Positions 17,724-26,247 are shown, numbered from the stretch's first letter. The stretch: DNA of 64,000 nucleotides from Limosilactobacillus secaliphilus (GCF_001437055.1 NZ_JQBW01000010.1:321472-385471), one strand, 5' to 3'. Translations and numbers: made by a program. The notes: generated by a model not told the origin, from the sequence alone.

Positions 17724-17794
17724 TAGTCTAAAAAAGCGCCAGCCAAAGCCAGCGCGGAAAAGAAGCAATATTATTTCATCATTCAGGGTCATGA

Positions 17795-17894
17795 TATAAT
17801 ATATTTACGATAATAAAGATGCTGGTGTGCAAATTGGAATCAGTTGGTTACTTATTCCGAGCCGGCGGGACATCTGAAAAGATGCCCTTTTTTT
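17795..17894 (+). ncRNA. Candidate small RNA of ~88 nt with extended -10 promoter
   Basis: An extended -10 box TGATATAAT (17792-17800) is followed by a structured stretch and a strong terminator (GGGACATCT...AGATGCCC with seven T, ending at 17894). With a start near 17807 the transcript is about 88 nt. Two nested helices are possible: an outer GCTGG/CCGGC and an inner GGAAT/ATTCC. It contains no credible open reading frame. The -35 region is weak. It could instead be the 3' end of the transpeptidase mRNA. Not matched to a known family by me. Confidence 0.45.
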
Positions 17895-17944
17895 ATGCTT
17901 AATTTTTGCTATGATCTTAAATAACTAGAAATAGGAGTAATGCT

Positions 17945-18130
17945 TTGAAGATTAACAACAATTCAGTCGTCGTCATTGGTTCAGTACTCAATTGTCTATT
18001 TGCCATTGCCCTACCTTTATTTGATAAATATTGGGATAATATCTCAGGCTGGATATCTTACCCATATATATTGCTGATGATCATTAATGCGACGATATTA
18101 ATTGTTTACGCAACCAAAAACAGAAAATAA
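17945..18130 (+). CDS. Small membrane protein of 61 residues, unknown function
   Basis: Starts with TTG at 17945, chosen because AGGAG lies 7 bp upstream. An overlapping ATG at 17940 runs into a stop after two codons. Two hydrophobic helices (about residues 8-25 and 37-55) flank a short aromatic loop (FDKYWDN), and the C-terminus is basic (TKNRK). An extended -10 box (TGCTATGAT, 17907-17915) is just upstream, and a terminator follows the stop. The coding sequence is clearly more AT-rich than neighbouring genes, suggesting recent acquisition. I do not recognise a family. Confidence 0.6.
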   Translation: MKINNNSVVVIGSVLNCLFAIALPLFDKYWDNISGWISYPYILLMIINATILIVYATKNRK

Positions 18131-18148
18131 CCTACATCATGACAAAGC

Positions 18149-18187
18149 AAAAGTCCCCAGCAGTTCTAAATTGCTGAGGGCTTTTAA
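18149..18187. terminator. Bidirectional terminator between small membrane protein and DHH gene
   Basis: The arms GTCCCCAGCA and TGCTGAGGGC form a 10-bp stem, with T-rich sequence on both strands. Confidence 0.8.
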
Positions 18188-18208
18188 TGTATTTCGATTG
18201 TTGGGTGC

Positions 18209-19294
18209 TTATTGATCAGTTTTGCCAAACAAAGCCGCCATCTTCTTGGCCACTTCGGGATCCAAGTTATCGGCTAACGTGTCACCCGTATCCTCTTGTT
18301 GTGACTCGGCCTGGCGCTTAACTGTCTGCTGGAGTTCATCCATAACGGCCTGTTCACCGACTTGAATCAGGTTGGTGCTTAACCGGCCACCGGCAGCATC
18401 CGCATGGCCACCGCCACCAAGGTACTTTTCAGCAAACTTGGCAACATCAATCTTGCCGTTGCTGCGCAGGGAGGCACTGGTTGGGCTGAGCACCATTGCC
18501 GCCTCCACGTCCGGGTTTTGCAAAAGCAGTTCATGGGCGATCTCTGACTTGTAGTCATCCGCATAGACGAAGCCCCACTGATGACCGTCAATTTTGGCCT
18601 TAAGCGTATCCTTCAGGTGGCTCTTCAAGTAATTGGCCCGGCGCTCGGTCAACGTTTGAATCAAAATGGCATTCTGTTGCCGGTAAGCTGGCCAGCCGGC
18701 TTGAAAGACCTCGTCAACAAAGGCCTGTGAATGATCCAAGGGGTAGAACCAGAAGAGTTGATCAAGCTCATCGGCACCCTGCTTCGTATCCTTATCCATG
18801 TCCGGGTCGTTTTGCCAGTCCCAAGTGTCATAGGCCCGGATCAGTTCCACGATGGTTGCCAGTTGCTGCTGACGGTCACTGCCTAGCTGGTCATAACCGT
18901 CTTGACTGGCCAGCCATTCCCACACCAGGCTGGTGGCACTAGGGTTCTTGTCCTGCTTGGTTGCAATACAATTGCTGGCGTACTGCTGGCGGGCCTGGGC
19001 TTCCGTCTCATGGTGGTCAAACAAGAGCCAGTGGTTGGCAAAGTTTGTGTTGAGTTCCTTAAAGGTGTGCTCGCTGTCAGGGGTCATGTCCATGATGTAG
19101 ACATCGCTATATGAGTCTGGATCGCCATAGGCAAAGAAGTGATCCAAGGTCTCATCAATGCGGCCAGCCCCGATGTTGTCAACGTCAAATGTGACCTGAG
19201 CAAACATGGTCGGTTGCACCGCGGTTAACAATGCGGGACCGCCAAAGCCATCCAAATCGTTATGTGAAAATACTTTTATTTTGCGTGCTGCCAT
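18209..19294 (-). CDS. DHH-family phosphoesterase
   Basis: Predicted manganese-dependent phosphoesterase of 361 residues. The start at 19294 follows GGAGGACATT. A longer frame to 19387 would run through the terminator of the permease gene upstream. The N-terminal DHH domain has HNDLDGFGG and the signature DHHETE. A DHHA1-type glycine-rich motif GGGGHADAAG is near residue 305. Relatives include oligoribonuclease/pAp-phosphatase NrnA and cyclic-dinucleotide phosphodiesterases, but this protein is longer than NrnA (about 313 residues), so the substrate is open. It is read from its own unit after the terminator at 19344-19376. Confidence 0.85.
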   Translation of the reverse strand: MAARKIKVFSHNDLDGFGGPALLTAVQPTMFAQVTFDVDNIGAGRIDETLDHFFAYGDPDSYSDVYIMDMTPDSEHTFKELNTNFANHWLLFDHHETEAQARQQYASNCIATKQDKNPSATSLVWEWLASQDGYDQLGSDRQQQLATIVELIRAYDTWDWQNDPDMDKDTKQGADELDQLFWFYPLDHSQAFVDEVFQAGWPAYRQQNAILIQTLTERRANYLKSHLKDTLKAKIDGHQWGFVYADDYKSEIAHELLLQNPDVEAAMVLSPTSASLRSNGKIDVAKFAEKYLGGGGHADAAGGRLSTNLIQVGEQAVMDELQQTVKRQAESQQEDTGDTLADNLDPEVAKKMAALFGKTDQ

Positions 19295-19343
19295 TATAAT
19301 GTCCTCCAATATTGACCCTATTATACATGACAAATGAGGCCAC

Positions 19344-19376
19344 AAAAAAGGGAACGTGACATAGGCCATGTTCCCC
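19344..19376 (-). terminator. Terminator after the SLC45 permease gene
   Basis: On the minus strand GGGGAACATG and CACGTTCCC form a stem followed by six T, just past the permease stop codon. Confidence 0.8.
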
Positions 19377-19403
19377 GAGTGTATCAATTGTTTACTTAGT
19401 TAA

Positions 19404-20771
19404 TTAGGCAGCCTTCTTAACGCTGACCCCTTCTTGAATGCCACGAACACAAAGGGCGGCAAGGAGCAGTGAAACACCGGCGATCAGCATCATCGTTGGC
19501 TGACTCTTGCCCGTCAATGGGAAGAGGACGAAGCTTAACAGTGAAGCAACGATTTGTGGCAGGCAAATACCAATGTTGAACAAACCGATGTAGGCACCTT
19601 CGTTCTGCCCGTTCAGAGAAGAAGTGAACAGGGTAAATGGCAAGGTGTGGATGGTGAAGTAGCTGATCCCAAAGAGGATGAAGGCAGCAACCGTGAGCCA
19701 CTTGCTAGTTGCAAATGATACGGCAACCAGGCCAATTCCACCGAGGCACAGGCCTAAAGCGTACCACTGTTTCCGGGAACTGCTCTTGGTCTTCCCGTAC
19801 AAGAAGCCCCAGCAGATACCGGCAATTGAAAGGATGGCGGTCAGAACACCGTACCAGTTACCAGCAGCTTGGAAGCCGGCGCTGGTTGGGTTGGAAGTGT
19901 GCCATACGTTGCGGGCCAACGTACCAGTCGTGTAAGTCCAAACGTACATAACACCGATCCAAGAGAAGAATTGAACCAAGCAAATTTGCCAGAAGGCTTT
20001 TGGTGCGGTCTTCAATAATTCCCAAAGTGAAGCGCTCTGGGCGTTCTTAGTTTCCTTAATGCCATGGTACTTAGCATAAGTTTCTGGGTCGTATTCGTGC
20101 ACGTTGAAGACGGTCCACATACTAGTGATGAACAGAATGGCAGCGGCAATGATGTAAGCCCAGATAACCGTGTTTGGCACAACCCCCTTCTTAGCGGTGT
20201 TGTGCATCCCAAATGCGGTGAAGAGGAATGGCAAAAGTGATGCTAGAATACCACCGGCGTTGAAGAAGATTTGTTGAAGCGACCATGCATAGTTCTTCTG
20301 CTTGTCGTTGACCATGTCCCCCATGATCATCCGGAATGGCTGCATACAAATGTTACTGAACAGGTCCATGAAGCAGACGGCAAATGCGGCAAAGATCATT
20401 GCGGCCATTGAACCGTAGCCGAAGCCCAGTGAACCAGAGAATGGCAGCATCAGTAATACAATCGCAGCAATTGGAGCCCCAAAAAGCAGGTATGGCATCC
20501 GCCGACCGAAGCGGTTCCAGGTCCGGTCAGAATACTTACCAACTAAAGGCTGAACGATCATTCCCATCAGTGGTGGGAAGATAAAGAAGAAACCTAAACT
20601 GTTCGGGTTGGCACCGATGGATTGGAAAATCCGACTCATTTGTGAGCTTTGCAGTGAGAAGCCCATGTTAATCCCCAAGAAACCAAAGGTAATCGCAAAA
20701 ATTACCCGTTTGGACAGGTCAGGCAAGCCTGCATCCAGGTTGACCCGCTCTTTCTTTTCTTTTTGATCCAT
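19404..20771 (-). CDS. SLC45-type MFS sugar permease, probable maltose/isomaltose importer
   Basis: Twelve-helix major facilitator of 455 residues. The start at 20771 is supported by GAAGGAGTG; the longer frame to 20780 begins with a GTG inside that site. The first cytoplasmic loop carries GKYSDRTWNRFGRRMPY, the RxGRR signature of the glucoside/SLC45 branch. The sequence resembles the lactobacillar MalT-like permeases. It shares the operator TGTAAACGTTTACA with the GH31 gene and the LacI regulator, so it most likely imports the substrate of that alpha-glucosidase. The substrate is inferred from context only. Confidence 0.85.
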   Translation of the reverse strand: MDQKEKKERVNLDAGLPDLSKRVIFAITFGFLGINMGFSLQSSQMSRIFQSIGANPNSLGFFFIFPPLMGMIVQPLVGKYSDRTWNRFGRRMPYLLFGAPIAAIVLLMLPFSGSLGFGYGSMAAMIFAAFAVCFMDLFSNICMQPFRMIMGDMVNDKQKNYAWSLQQIFFNAGGILASLLPFLFTAFGMHNTAKKGVVPNTVIWAYIIAAAILFITSMWTVFNVHEYDPETYAKYHGIKETKNAQSASLWELLKTAPKAFWQICLVQFFSWIGVMYVWTYTTGTLARNVWHTSNPTSAGFQAAGNWYGVLTAILSIAGICWGFLYGKTKSSSRKQWYALGLCLGGIGLVAVSFATSKWLTVAAFILFGISYFTIHTLPFTLFTSSLNGQNEGAYIGLFNIGICLPQIVASLLSFVLFPLTGKSQPTMMLIAGVSLLLAALCVRGIQEGVSVKKAA

Positions 20772-20833
20772 GAAAATCACTCCTTCATTGGATCATTGCA
20801 TCCGTAAATCAAACAAAATAATAGCAAAATGAT

Positions 20834-20847
20834 TGTAAACGTTTACA
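20834..20847. promoter_or_regulatory. LacI-type operator upstream of SLC45 permease
   Basis: Perfect palindrome TGTAAACGTTTACA, identical to the operator at 15927-15940. A likely -10 box TGCTATTAT follows on the minus strand, so bound repressor would cover the -35 region. Confidence 0.8.
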
Positions 20848-20945
20848 TTGGATTACGCTTTAATAGTAACACGCTTTACCAAGATGTCAATTACAAGCGC
20901 TTTATTTATTGATTTAATCGGGTTTTCACCAATAATTTGTTTAAA

Positions 20946-20959
20946 AGTGAACGTTTACA
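20946..20959. promoter_or_regulatory. Second, weaker operator upstream of SLC45 permease
   Basis: AGTGAACGTTTACA matches the palindrome at 12 of 14 positions, 112 bp from the main site. Paired sites at this distance would suit looping by a tetrameric or dimer-dimer repressor. Confidence 0.45.
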
Positions 20960-20976
20960 TTTTGTCCACAAAATAA

Positions 20977-21077
20977 GGGACGTACTAGCAGTTTCAGCTG
21001 ACTGCTAGTTCACGTCCCCGAGGTCACGACAGCGATTTAGGCATTCAACAAATCCCTAGCACCAATTGTCTGTCGTG
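20977..21077 (-). other. Two strong hairpins downstream of the ABC-F gene
   Basis: Hairpin one (20977-21018) pairs GGGACGT-ACTAGCAG with CTGCTAGT-TCACGTCCC and is followed on the minus strand by TTATTTT, so it probably terminates the leftward ABC-F transcript. Hairpin two (21025-21077) has perfect 8-bp arms CACGACAG/CTGTCGTG enclosing an inner GATTT/AAATC helix. The 359-bp spacer 20781-21139 otherwise holds only the permease operators. No open reading frame is convincing. Confidence 0.6.
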
Positions 21078-21139
21078 CTTGTCTGTTTGCTTAAAGTTAG
21101 TGATTTAGGTCACAAACAATAATTATGTATTTTTTCTGC

Positions 21140-22684
21140 TTATTTACGCAAGCTCAGTTTCTCAACGTTTAAGACCTTATCGAACCAGCCCTGGGTGAAA
21201 CTGGCTTCGTGGCTAACCAGAATCAGGTTGCCTGGAAATTCCTGCAGCGCCTTCTTCAGGCCATCTTTGGTTTCGTCGTCCAGGTGGTTGGTCGGTTCGT
21301 CCATGATCAGGAAGTTGCATGGTGTCAGTTCCAGGATGGCCAGCTTGACCTTGGTTTGTTCACCACCAGACAGCAGTTTGAGCGGCTTCATCGTGTTGGC
21401 GGCATTGATTCCGGCCCGAGCTAACTTTTGCCGGATGGTCTTTGGCATCATTGTCGGGAACATATTCTGAATGGTCTGCAGCGGTGTCTGCTCAGGATCG
21501 TCCCAAACCAGGTCCTGGTCAAAGTAGTTGATCTTGGCGGACGGAGAGAAAACCGACTGCCCGCCCAATACCGGGATCTTGCCCAGAATTGACTTGATCA
21601 AGGTTGACTTGCCGACCCCGTTAAACCCGGTGAAGAGCAGCTTCTCACCCATCGTTACGGAGAAGGTCACCGGCTTCAAAAGCGGCCGGCCATAACCAAC
21701 GGAGAGTTGACTGACACGCAATGCGTTGGCGGAGCCGGTGTTTTCATAAGGAAAGTGGAAACTGGCTTTCAGATTGTCTGCCGGCGGGTCGATCCGCTTC
21801 ATCCGCGCCAGCATCTTCTCCCGGGACTTGGCCATGTTGGAGTTGTTCCCAGCCTTGTTCTTCCGGATGAACCGTTCCGCCTTTTCAATCGTTTCCTGCT
21901 GCTTTTCGTACTCCCGCTCCTGAGTTTCCTTACGTTCCTCCTTCTGCTTCATCGCCTGTTTGAAGGAACCACGGTACTTGGTGATCTTGCCGAAAGCCAC
22001 GTCTACAATCGAGTTCGTTACTTGCTGCAAGAAATCGTAATCATGGGAAATGATCATGGCCGCCCCGTCAAAATCGTTGAGGTAGTCGATCAGCCAGTTA
22101 ATGTGGGCGGTGTCCAAGTAGTTGGTCGGTTCGTCCAGCAAGATGACATCCGGCTTTTCCAGCAGCATCTTGGCCAGGATAATCTTGGACCGCTGGCCAC
22201 CACTCATTTCGGAGACCACGTGATCTTTGCCGATTTCGTCCAGACCCAGCCCGGTCATGACCCGTTCAACGTCCGTTTCGATATCGTAAAAGTTGTGGGC
22301 ATCCAGTTGTTCCTGCAGGCGGCCGGCCTTGGTCAACAGGTCGTCGTCCATGTTCTTGGCATAGTCTTCATAGAGCTGGTTCATGCGGTCGTTCATCTGA
22401 TAGAGATCTTTAAAGGCCGTATGGAGAAATTTGTTCAACGTCATCCCCTTGGGAATATCGACGTATTGGTCTAGGTAGCCAATCTTCGTGTTTTTCTGCC
22501 ACTTAATCTGACCGGCTAACGGCAGTTCCTGGCCAATTAACAACTTAATCAACGTCGACTTGCCGGCCCCGTTTTGACCAACCACGCCCATGTGTTCACC
22601 CTTTTCTAAGCGGAAACTGGCGTCTGTATACAGCTTTTTGTCGGCGAAGCTCATCGTTAAGCCCGAAACTTCGAGAACTGCCAT
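21140..22684 (-). CDS. ABC-F family ATPase
   Basis: Soluble protein of 514 residues with two nucleotide-binding domains and no membrane segments, the hallmark of ribosome-associated ABC-F translation factors. Walker A motifs are [10 protein letters not shown] (about residue 37) and [10 protein letters not shown] (about residue 353). Signature motifs are SGGQRSK and SGGEQTK, and Walker B/DEPTN motifs occur twice. The charged linker between the domains is the P-site-tRNA interaction motif region. It resembles the YkpA/YbiT subgroup rather than target-protection factors, but resistance function cannot be excluded. Divergent from the flavin reductase gene. Confidence 0.9.
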   Translation of the reverse strand: MAVLEVSGLTMSFADKKLYTDASFRLEKGEHMGVVGQNGAGKSTLIKLLIGQELPLAGQIKWQKNTKIGYLDQYVDIPKGMTLNKFLHTAFKDLYQMNDRMNQLYEDYAKNMDDDLLTKAGRLQEQLDAHNFYDIETDVERVMTGLGLDEIGKDHVVSEMSGGQRSKIILAKMLLEKPDVILLDEPTNYLDTAHINWLIDYLNDFDGAAMIISHDYDFLQQVTNSIVDVAFGKITKYRGSFKQAMKQKEERKETQEREYEKQQETIEKAERFIRKNKAGNNSNMAKSREKMLARMKRIDPPADNLKASFHFPYENTGSANALRVSQLSVGYGRPLLKPVTFSVTMGEKLLFTGFNGVGKSTLIKSILGKIPVLGGQSVFSPSAKINYFDQDLVWDDPEQTPLQTIQNMFPTMMPKTIRQKLARAGINAANTMKPLKLLSGGEQTKVKLAILELTPCNFLIMDEPTNHLDDETKDGLKKALQEFPGNLILVSHEASFTQGWFDKVLNVEKLSLRK

Positions 22685-22751
22685 GTAAATTCACCCTTCT
22701 TATAAATCAAATAACTGCTAAAATAACACTATTGAACACTGGATTCAAATT

Positions 22752-22778
22752 AAAAAGGCTTATTACAAGTCTTTTTTT
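22752..22778 (+). terminator. Terminator-like hairpin upstream of flavin reductase gene
   Basis: The arms AAAAAGGCTT and AAGTCTTTTT form a stem ending in seven T, within the divergent promoter region of the ABC-F and flavin reductase genes. It may insulate or attenuate. Confidence 0.4.
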
Positions 22779-22852
22779 AAGGACCGTGATAACATTGGAG
22801 ATGGATTGGTCTATATATTAGGTAAAACGAATTAACGAAGGGGAGGATTATT

Positions 22853-23359
22853 GTGAACTTGCTTGTCATTAAGGGTAGCCCGCAAAAAGATGGCGCCGCT
22901 ACTGCAATCACTAACAAACTAATTGACGGCGCCCAAGATGGTGGTCAAACGATCACGCAATATGATGCTGGTACGGATCCGGTCCCTACCCTTACTACCG
23001 ATGGCGATGGCAACTTCTTACCTGACGATGAACGCTTGAAAAAGCTGTTAGCCGAACTGCGAGCTGCCGATATCATTGTTTTTTCTACCCCGATGTATTT
23101 CTTTGGCATGTCAGCACAAATGAAGGCCGTCGTTGATCACATCATGCGCTGGAACGAGCAGCTAAAGACCCACAAGACCGGAATCCTGGTTGCCGTTGCG
23201 CCGGTGGACAACTTTGACCACATTAAGTCTGAATTTAAGGCCATCTTTGCCAGTCTTGGCTGGACATTTGGTGGTCAGGTGCTGGCCGGCAAGATTTCCG
23301 ACGCCGACCACCTGCGTTTCTATCCCGACCTGGCCTACCAGCTGGGTAAAAGCTTGTAA
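22853..23359 (+). CDS. NADPH-dependent FMN reductase / flavodoxin-fold oxidoreductase
   Basis: Predicted flavin-binding oxidoreductase of 168 residues. The N-terminal GSPQKDGAAT loop binds FMN phosphate and the TPMYFFGMSAQMKAVVDH segment forms the isoalloxazine pocket, as in the iron-sulfur-flavoprotein/NADPH-FMN-reductase family. The start is GTG with GGGGAGG upstream. A terminator shared with the convergent sufU follows. The physiological acceptor (quinone, nitro compound, other flavin) cannot be told from sequence. Confidence 0.85.
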   Translation: MNLLVIKGSPQKDGAATAITNKLIDGAQDGGQTITQYDAGTDPVPTLTTDGDGNFLPDDERLKKLLAELRAADIIVFSTPMYFFGMSAQMKAVVDHIMRWNEQLKTHKTGILVAVAPVDNFDHIKSEFKAIFASLGWTFGGQVLAGKISDADHLRFYPDLAYQLGKSL

Positions 23360-23384
23360 ACAATTTAATCATCTGTAACGAATA

Positions 23385-23426
23385 ACGCCGCGAACATTCC
23401 TGATGTGAATGTTCGCGGCGTTTTTA
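23385..23426. terminator. Bidirectional terminator between flavin reductase and sufU
   Basis: A perfect 15-bp stem (ACGCCGCGAACATTC and its complement) has T-tracts. The sufU stop codon lies inside its edge. Confidence 0.9.
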
Positions 23427-23873
23427 TTGTTGTTCGTGATCTTTGATTAACTGTCCCATCGCGTGCCAAGCTAAGGTGGCGCACTTGATGCGGGTCGGAA
23501 ACTCGGCCACGGTAGCCATGACCGCCGCATCCTGCAAGCCTTTCTCCTGTTCTTCACTGACGGAGCCGCCCATGGCCAACGTTGAGAAGGCCGCAATCAG
23601 GTCACGGGCCTGGTCAACCGTCTTGTTGTTTAGGGTGTCGGTCATCATGCTGGCGGAAGCTTGGGAGATGGTGCAGCCCGACCCGTTGAAACAGACATTG
23701 GTCAATTTGCCATGGTCAATTTTGGCCGCCAAATTAATCGTGTCGCCGCAGGTTGGGTTATGCAGGGTGACTGTCTGACCGTCCTGAGGTAGCTGCTTAA
23801 CAAAGTGGTGTGGCGCCTTGGCGTGTTCTAAGACCAACGTTTTGTACAAGAAACCTAGCTTATTCAAACTCAT
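23424..23873 (-). CDS. sufU: Iron-sulfur/zinc sulfur-transfer protein SufU
   Basis: Small NifU-N/IscU-fold protein of 149 residues that accepts persulfide sulfur from SufS. The three metal-ligand cysteines are visible as Cys42 (PTCGD), Cys67 (GSGCT) and Cys131 (IKCATL). The insertion between the second and third cysteine is typical of SufU rather than IscU. The gene overlaps sufS by 14 bp, a strong sign of coupled translation. SufB, SufC and SufD are not adjacent, so the pair may serve sulfur transfer to tRNA or cofactors, or work with distant suf genes. Confidence 0.92.
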   Translation of the reverse strand: MSLNKLGFLYKTLVLEHAKAPHHFVKQLPQDGQTVTLHNPTCGDTINLAAKIDHGKLTNVCFNGSGCTISQASASMMTDTLNNKTVDQARDLIAAFSTLAMGGSVSEEQEKGLQDAAVMATVAEFPTRIKCATLAWHAMGQLIKDHEQQ

Positions 23874-25089
23874 TGAAAAAACTCCCCACTGCCTTTAAGG
23901 CTTTAATGAAACGATCGCACTCGTCTTTAGTGTTATAGAAAGCCAGGCTGGCCCGGGCCGTCGCGGTGGTGTGCAAGGTCGTCATTAACGGCTCAGCACA
24001 GTGATGACCGGCACGGACGGCCACTCCTTCCATGTCTAAGCCAGTGGCAAGGTCGTGCGGGTGCAAGTGGCCCAGGTTGAAGGCAAAGACCCCTGTATGG
24101 TGATCCTGCGGGCCATATAGGCGGAGGTGCGGGACGGCCTTAATCTGGGGCAAAAGGTAGGTAGCCAAATCAGCCTCACGCTGCCTGATTTGGTCCATCC
24201 CCAGTTTCTCTAGGTAGTCGATGGCCGCCCCCAAAGCAATTGCACCGCCGATGTTGGGTGTGCCGGCTTCAAAGCCCAGCGGAGCCGCCTTGAAAGTGGT
24301 GTGATCGCGCTGGACGTCATCGATCATCTCGCCACCAAATTGGACGGGGCGCGCCATCTGCCACAGCTCACTCCTGCCATACACAGCACCAATCCCAGTG
24401 GGGGCCAGCATCTTGTGACCAGAAAAGGCGAAGAAATCTGCACCCATCTTTTGGACATCCACCGGATAATGGCCGATCAACTGGGCACCGTCAACCACAA
24501 CGTAGGCCCCTTGCTGATGGGCCAGCTGGGCAATTTCCTTGACCGGGTTAACGACCCCCAGAACGTTCGACGCACCAGTGATGGCCACGATTTTGGTGTG
24601 GGGGCCGATGACACGGTGGGCACAATCCATGTCCAGCTCTTCGTTGGCATTTAATTCGATATAACGCAGGTGGGCCCCCTTGCGCCGAGCAAGCTCCTGC
24701 CACGGCACCAGGTTGCTATGGTGTTCCATGATCGACAATACGATCTCATCACCCGCTTGCACCACCTGGTCGCCAAAGGCCCTGGCAACCAAGTTCAGGC
24801 CTTCCGTAGTTGACCGGTCAAAGATGATTTCATTCGGGTCATTCGCGTTGATGAAGTGCGCAACTTTAGCCCGCGCCTGTTCATACTGTTCTGTCGACCG
24901 TTCTGCTAACGTGTGAACACCACGGTGCACGTTGGCCCGGTCATGCAGGTAGAAATGACGCAAGGCATCCAAAACCGGCACTGGCGTCTGGGCAGTGGCC
25001 GCGTTGTCAAAATAGATCAATGGTTCATCGTTGACCCGTTGTTTCAGGATCGGGAAGTCCTGGCGAATTTGGTTGACATCAAGTGACAT
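23860..25089 (-). CDS. sufS: Cysteine desulfurase SufS
   Basis: PLP-dependent group II cysteine desulfurase of 409 residues. It extracts sulfur from cysteine and carries it as a persulfide to SufU. The PLP lysine is in SGHKMLAPTG, the catalytic cysteine is in RAGHHCAEP, and the N-terminal DNAATAQTP and GVHTLAERST motifs are present. GGGAGC precedes the ATG. It is the first gene of a two-gene unit with sufU. No sufC/D/B follow or precede within the window. Confidence 0.92.
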   Translation of the reverse strand: MSLDVNQIRQDFPILKQRVNDEPLIYFDNAATAQTPVPVLDALRHFYLHDRANVHRGVHTLAERSTEQYEQARAKVAHFINANDPNEIIFDRSTTEGLNLVARAFGDQVVQAGDEIVLSIMEHHSNLVPWQELARRKGAHLRYIELNANEELDMDCAHRVIGPHTKIVAITGASNVLGVVNPVKEIAQLAHQQGAYVVVDGAQLIGHYPVDVQKMGADFFAFSGHKMLAPTGIGAVYGRSELWQMARPVQFGGEMIDDVQRDHTTFKAAPLGFEAGTPNIGGAIALGAAIDYLEKLGMDQIRQREADLATYLLPQIKAVPHLRLYGPQDHHTGVFAFNLGHLHPHDLATGLDMEGVAVRAGHHCAEPLMTTLHTTATARASLAFYNTKDECDRFIKALKAVGSFFNEFE

Positions 25090-25142
25090 TGGTTGTGCTC
25101 CCTTCTATTGCTATGTCCTATCTTAACTTAAAGTCGACCGCG

Positions 25143-25188
25143 GGCAAAAAATAAACTCCCAATCTGATTGACCATCGATTAGGAGTTT
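25143..25188 (-). terminator. Terminator after ribokinase/small-peptide unit
   Basis: On the minus strand AAACTCCTAATC pairs with GATTGGGAGTTT and is followed by ATTTTTTG. It lies just past the 29-codon ORF. Confidence 0.75.
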
Positions 25189-25199
25189 AATTGTAGTGA

Positions 25200-25289
25200 T
25201 TATTTACAATTTTGCTTGCTATGCTTGCGGTAGCTATAAATCGTCGCTCCAACAAAGGCAACGATGGCCACCAAAATAATGATCAGCAC
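25200..25289 (-). CDS. 29-residue single-pass membrane peptide downstream of rbsK
   Basis: Open reading frame beginning with GTG at 25289, with GTGAGG 9 bp upstream. The peptide starts MLIIILVAIVAFVGATIY and ends in a basic tail SYRKHSKQNCK. It has one hydrophobic helix followed by positive charges, an N-out/C-in type orientation. It lies 34 bp after the rbsK stop, before the operon's terminator, so it is probably co-transcribed with ribokinase. I do not know its family. Confidence 0.55.
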   Translation of the reverse strand: MLIIILVAIVAFVGATIYSYRKHSKQNCK

Positions 25290-25323
25290 GATTTAATTCC
25301 TCACTTCACAAAACAACGCGACA

Positions 25324-26247
25324 CTACTTTTCTGCCAAAGCAGCCTTAACTTCATCATAGCTTGGGATTGACGGTGCAGCACCCATCTTCTGCACTGCCA
25401 AGCTGGAAGCACGCTGGCCAAAGGTTAATGCTTCGACCACGTTGGACAAGTCGGTCTTCAATTGAGAAGCAAAGGCCCCGATGAAGGTGTCACCGGCAGC
25501 CGTCGTGTCAACGGCCTTCACCTTGAATGCTGGCACTAAGCCTTGACCACTGGCAGTTGAGTAGAAGACACCCCGTGAACCCAGCGTGATCAGCAGGTTG
25601 TCAATGCCTTCCTTCTTGAAGTATTCGGCCGTCTTCTTCATGCCGGCTTCATCGTTGATTTCGATACCCGTAATCAGTGCACTTTCGCTTTCGTTAGGTG
25701 CAATCAGATCAGTGTATTGCAGCAATTCGGGAATGATCTTGTGGGCTGGTGCCGGGTTCAGAATCGTTACCACGTTGTGTTTCTTGGCTTCCTTAAAGGC
25801 CGCCAAAGTGACAGCTTGTGGAGTTTCAAACTGAGCGATCAGGATGTCGATGTCGTCAAAGACCGGACCACAGTTCTTTAAAACGTCGGTGGTCATTGCC
25901 TGGTTGGCACCACCGTAAACCATGATGTCGTTTTGGCCGTTGGCATCCAAAGTAACGAGGGCCGTCCCCGTACCGTGCAGTTCATCGATGCCGATGTGAC
26001 TAGTATCGATGTGGTCTTCCTGCATTGCTTCACGCATAAACTTACCTTCGTTGTCGGCACCAACCATACCGATGAAGTAAGTTTTGGCACCCGACCGTGC
26101 ACAGGCAACTGACTGGTTGCAGCCCTTGCCACCAGGAGCTGATGACTTATCCCGAGCGGACAGCGTTTCACCTGGTTGTGGGAAACGTTCCACGTGGTAA
26201 GTGGTATCGACATTAATACTTCCAAGAACGGCGATTGTGTTTGACAT
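25324..26247 (-). CDS. rbsK: Ribokinase
   Basis: PfkB-family kinase of 307 residues that phosphorylates ribose to ribose-5-phosphate. N-terminal features GSINVDTTYHVERFPQPGET and GGKGCNQ are typical of RbsK. The C-terminal anion hole and catalytic Asp lie in AAGDTFIGAF. No ribose transporter, rbsD or rbsR gene is adjacent. The upstream operator resembles that of the nucleoside hydrolase gene at 35.3 kb, so ribose probably arises from nucleosides. GGAGG precedes the ATG. Confidence 0.93.
   Translation of the reverse strand: MSNTIAVLGSINVDTTYHVERFPQPGETLSARDKSSAPGGKGCNQSVACARSGAKTYFIGMVGADNEGKFMREAMQEDHIDTSHIGIDELHGTGTALVTLDANGQNDIMVYGGANQAMTTDVLKNCGPVFDDIDILIAQFETPQAVTLAAFKEAKKHNVVTILNPAPAHKIIPELLQYTDLIAPNESESALITGIEINDEAGMKKTAEYFKKEGIDNLLITLGSRGVFYSTASGQGLVPAFKVKAVDTTAAGDTFIGAFASQLKTDLSNVVEALTFGQRASSLAVQKMGAAPSIPSYDEVKAALAEK

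Noticed and set aside
17745-17760. Terminator after the L,D-transpeptidase formed by GCGC repeats
   Set aside because: The arms GCGCCAGC and GCCAGCGC are not complementary beyond four bases and there is no T-run on the coding side.
17795-18130. Classical type I toxin-antitoxin locus
   Set aside because: The RNA candidate lies upstream on the same strand and is not antisense to the small protein. I keep it only as a weak accessory-module idea.
21707-22474. 255-codon ORF opposite the ABC-F gene
   Set aside because: It is an antisense shadow; the ABC-F frame has two complete nucleotide-binding domains.
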